From Deltaproteobacteria bacterium (lineage in GTDB: Bacteria; Desulfobacterota; G020345765): a stretch of DNA of 7,390 nucleotides. The notes beneath the pieces were generated by a model that was given only the letters and a program-made list of their open reading frames with translations, was not told where the DNA came from and made no database searches. Location of the stretch: positions 1-7,390 of the forward strand of contig JAUWWP010000121.1 of the NCBI GenBank assembly GCA_030616835.1. Direction: 5' to 3'. The position numbers and the translations under genes are program-made. This document shows, piece by piece, positions 7,129-7,390 of this stretch (its first letter is position 1; each line of letters starts with the position of its first letter).

Positions 7129-7389
7129 TTAAGCAGCCTTTGCGAGATCGAGCTCGGTTTTACCTTCAGCAATTTTTGTATTTAATATTAGCCGGATTTT
7201 TAGCCAGAATCCGGCTAATTTACTGATAGCAGACCTAAAAAATGATAAATAGGGACCTAATAGCGCCGCCAGACGCTTGAGGTTCATCACGGCGGCAGTG
7301 AGATAAACCTGGATGGCAACATTGTCAAGGCCGCGCCTTATAGCTCGTCTTAAACCGTGTTGTACCTTAGCTTCAGCGTGCGCACCCTC
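7129..7389 (-). CDS. IS1182-type transposase, C-terminal fragment
   Basis: Minus-strand frame open from the right edge to a TAA at 7129-7131, giving 86 C-terminal residues; the N-terminal part and start lie beyond 7390. The fragment begins EGAHAEAKVQHGLRRAIRRG and continues LDNVAIQVYLTAAVMNLKRL. The pattern (A/E)K-x-x-HGLRRA-x-x-RGL-x(3)-IQ-x(6)-A-x-x-x-NLKR is typical of the C-terminus of IS1182-family DDE transposases, just after the last catalytic Glu region. The tail (SKLAGFWLKIRLILNTKIAEG) is less conserved. No internal stop is seen in this part, so the gene may be intact. It points toward the HEPN-like gene and ends inside the element's left end. Other DDE families with an NLKR tail are less likely. 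Confidence 0.85.
   Translation of the reverse strand, partial: EGAHAEAKVQHGLRRAIRRGLDNVAIQVYLTAAVMNLKRLAALLGPYLSFFRSAISKLAGFWLKIRLILNTKIAEGKTELDLAKAA
7187..7219. repeat. Strong hairpin inside the transposase 3' coding region
   Basis: TTAGCCGGAT (7188-7197) pairs perfectly with ATCCGGCTAA (7209-7218). One further A-T pair on each side gives a 12-bp stem (7187-7198 with 7208-7219) with a loop of about nine bases. It lies about 90 bp inside the element end, within codons of the transposase tail. Confidence 0.6.
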
Positions 7390-7390
7390 A

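Larger units (their letters stand above)
7094..7390 (-). mobile_element. Left end of an IS1182-type insertion sequence (continues past right edge)
   Basis: The element is inferred from the transposase C-terminus on the minus strand (7129-7389). Just outside the stop codon is GGGGCTGTTGAAAAACCC (7096-7113), which has the look of a terminal inverted repeat; GGGCTGTTGAAAAA-like tips are common on bacterial insertion sequences. The exact tip and any target duplication cannot be fixed because the other end is outside the window. No second copy of this end is visible to the left of the RM genes, so a composite transposon is not shown within the window. Confidence 0.75.

Overview
The window is bacterial chromosomal DNA in which two housekeeping genes sit beside a probable horizontally acquired defence island. 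It opens inside carB (large subunit of carbamoyl-phosphate synthase, 5' end outside the window), followed by a free-standing hisF with its own plausible promoter and a clear intrinsic terminator. Downstream are a restriction-modification (RM) pair, an unrecognised gene carrying a HEPN-like motif, and the 3' end of an IS1182-type transposase. The organism cannot be named from the sequence. CarB and HisF are ordinary bacterial-type proteins. The repeat-rich intergenic regions, with degenerate CTAA-type heptamers and GC-rich palindromes, resemble those I recall from uncultivated anaerobic lineages, but that is an impression and not an assignment.

Layout. 1-2644: carB fragment, plus strand. 2645-2929: AT-rich spacer holding a large nested palindrome whose outer ends are 7-bp repeat arrays, one including two plant-telomere-like CCCTAAA units; the hisF promoter and ribosome binding site lie at its right end. 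2930-3691: hisF. 3692-4177: terminator, three compact palindromes, a second heptamer array and an unexplained purine-rich leader. 4178-4825: EcoRV-family restriction endonuclease. 4826-5911: D12-class adenine methyltransferase, whose ATG directly follows the endonuclease stop codon. 5912-6039: spacer with one hairpin. 6040-6876: hypothetical protein with an R-N-x3-H-G motif. 6877-7090: spacer with two hairpins and a short heptamer relic. 7091-7390: left end of an insertion sequence whose transposase is read on the minus strand and continues past the right edge.

How the genes work together. The endonuclease and methyltransferase are translationally linked and should form a type II RM system. 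The endonuclease aligns with EcoRV without gaps through the catalytic core: position 74 is Glu instead of Asp, and Asp90 and Lys92 fall at the same numbers as in EcoRV. The two loops that read DNA in EcoRV are altered, so the target is probably not GATATC. The third gene has a motif typical of HEPN RNases and could be a second, RNA-directed defence layer behind the RM pair. The three island genes are visibly more AT-rich than carB and hisF, and an insertion sequence flanks them on one side, both consistent with lateral acquisition.
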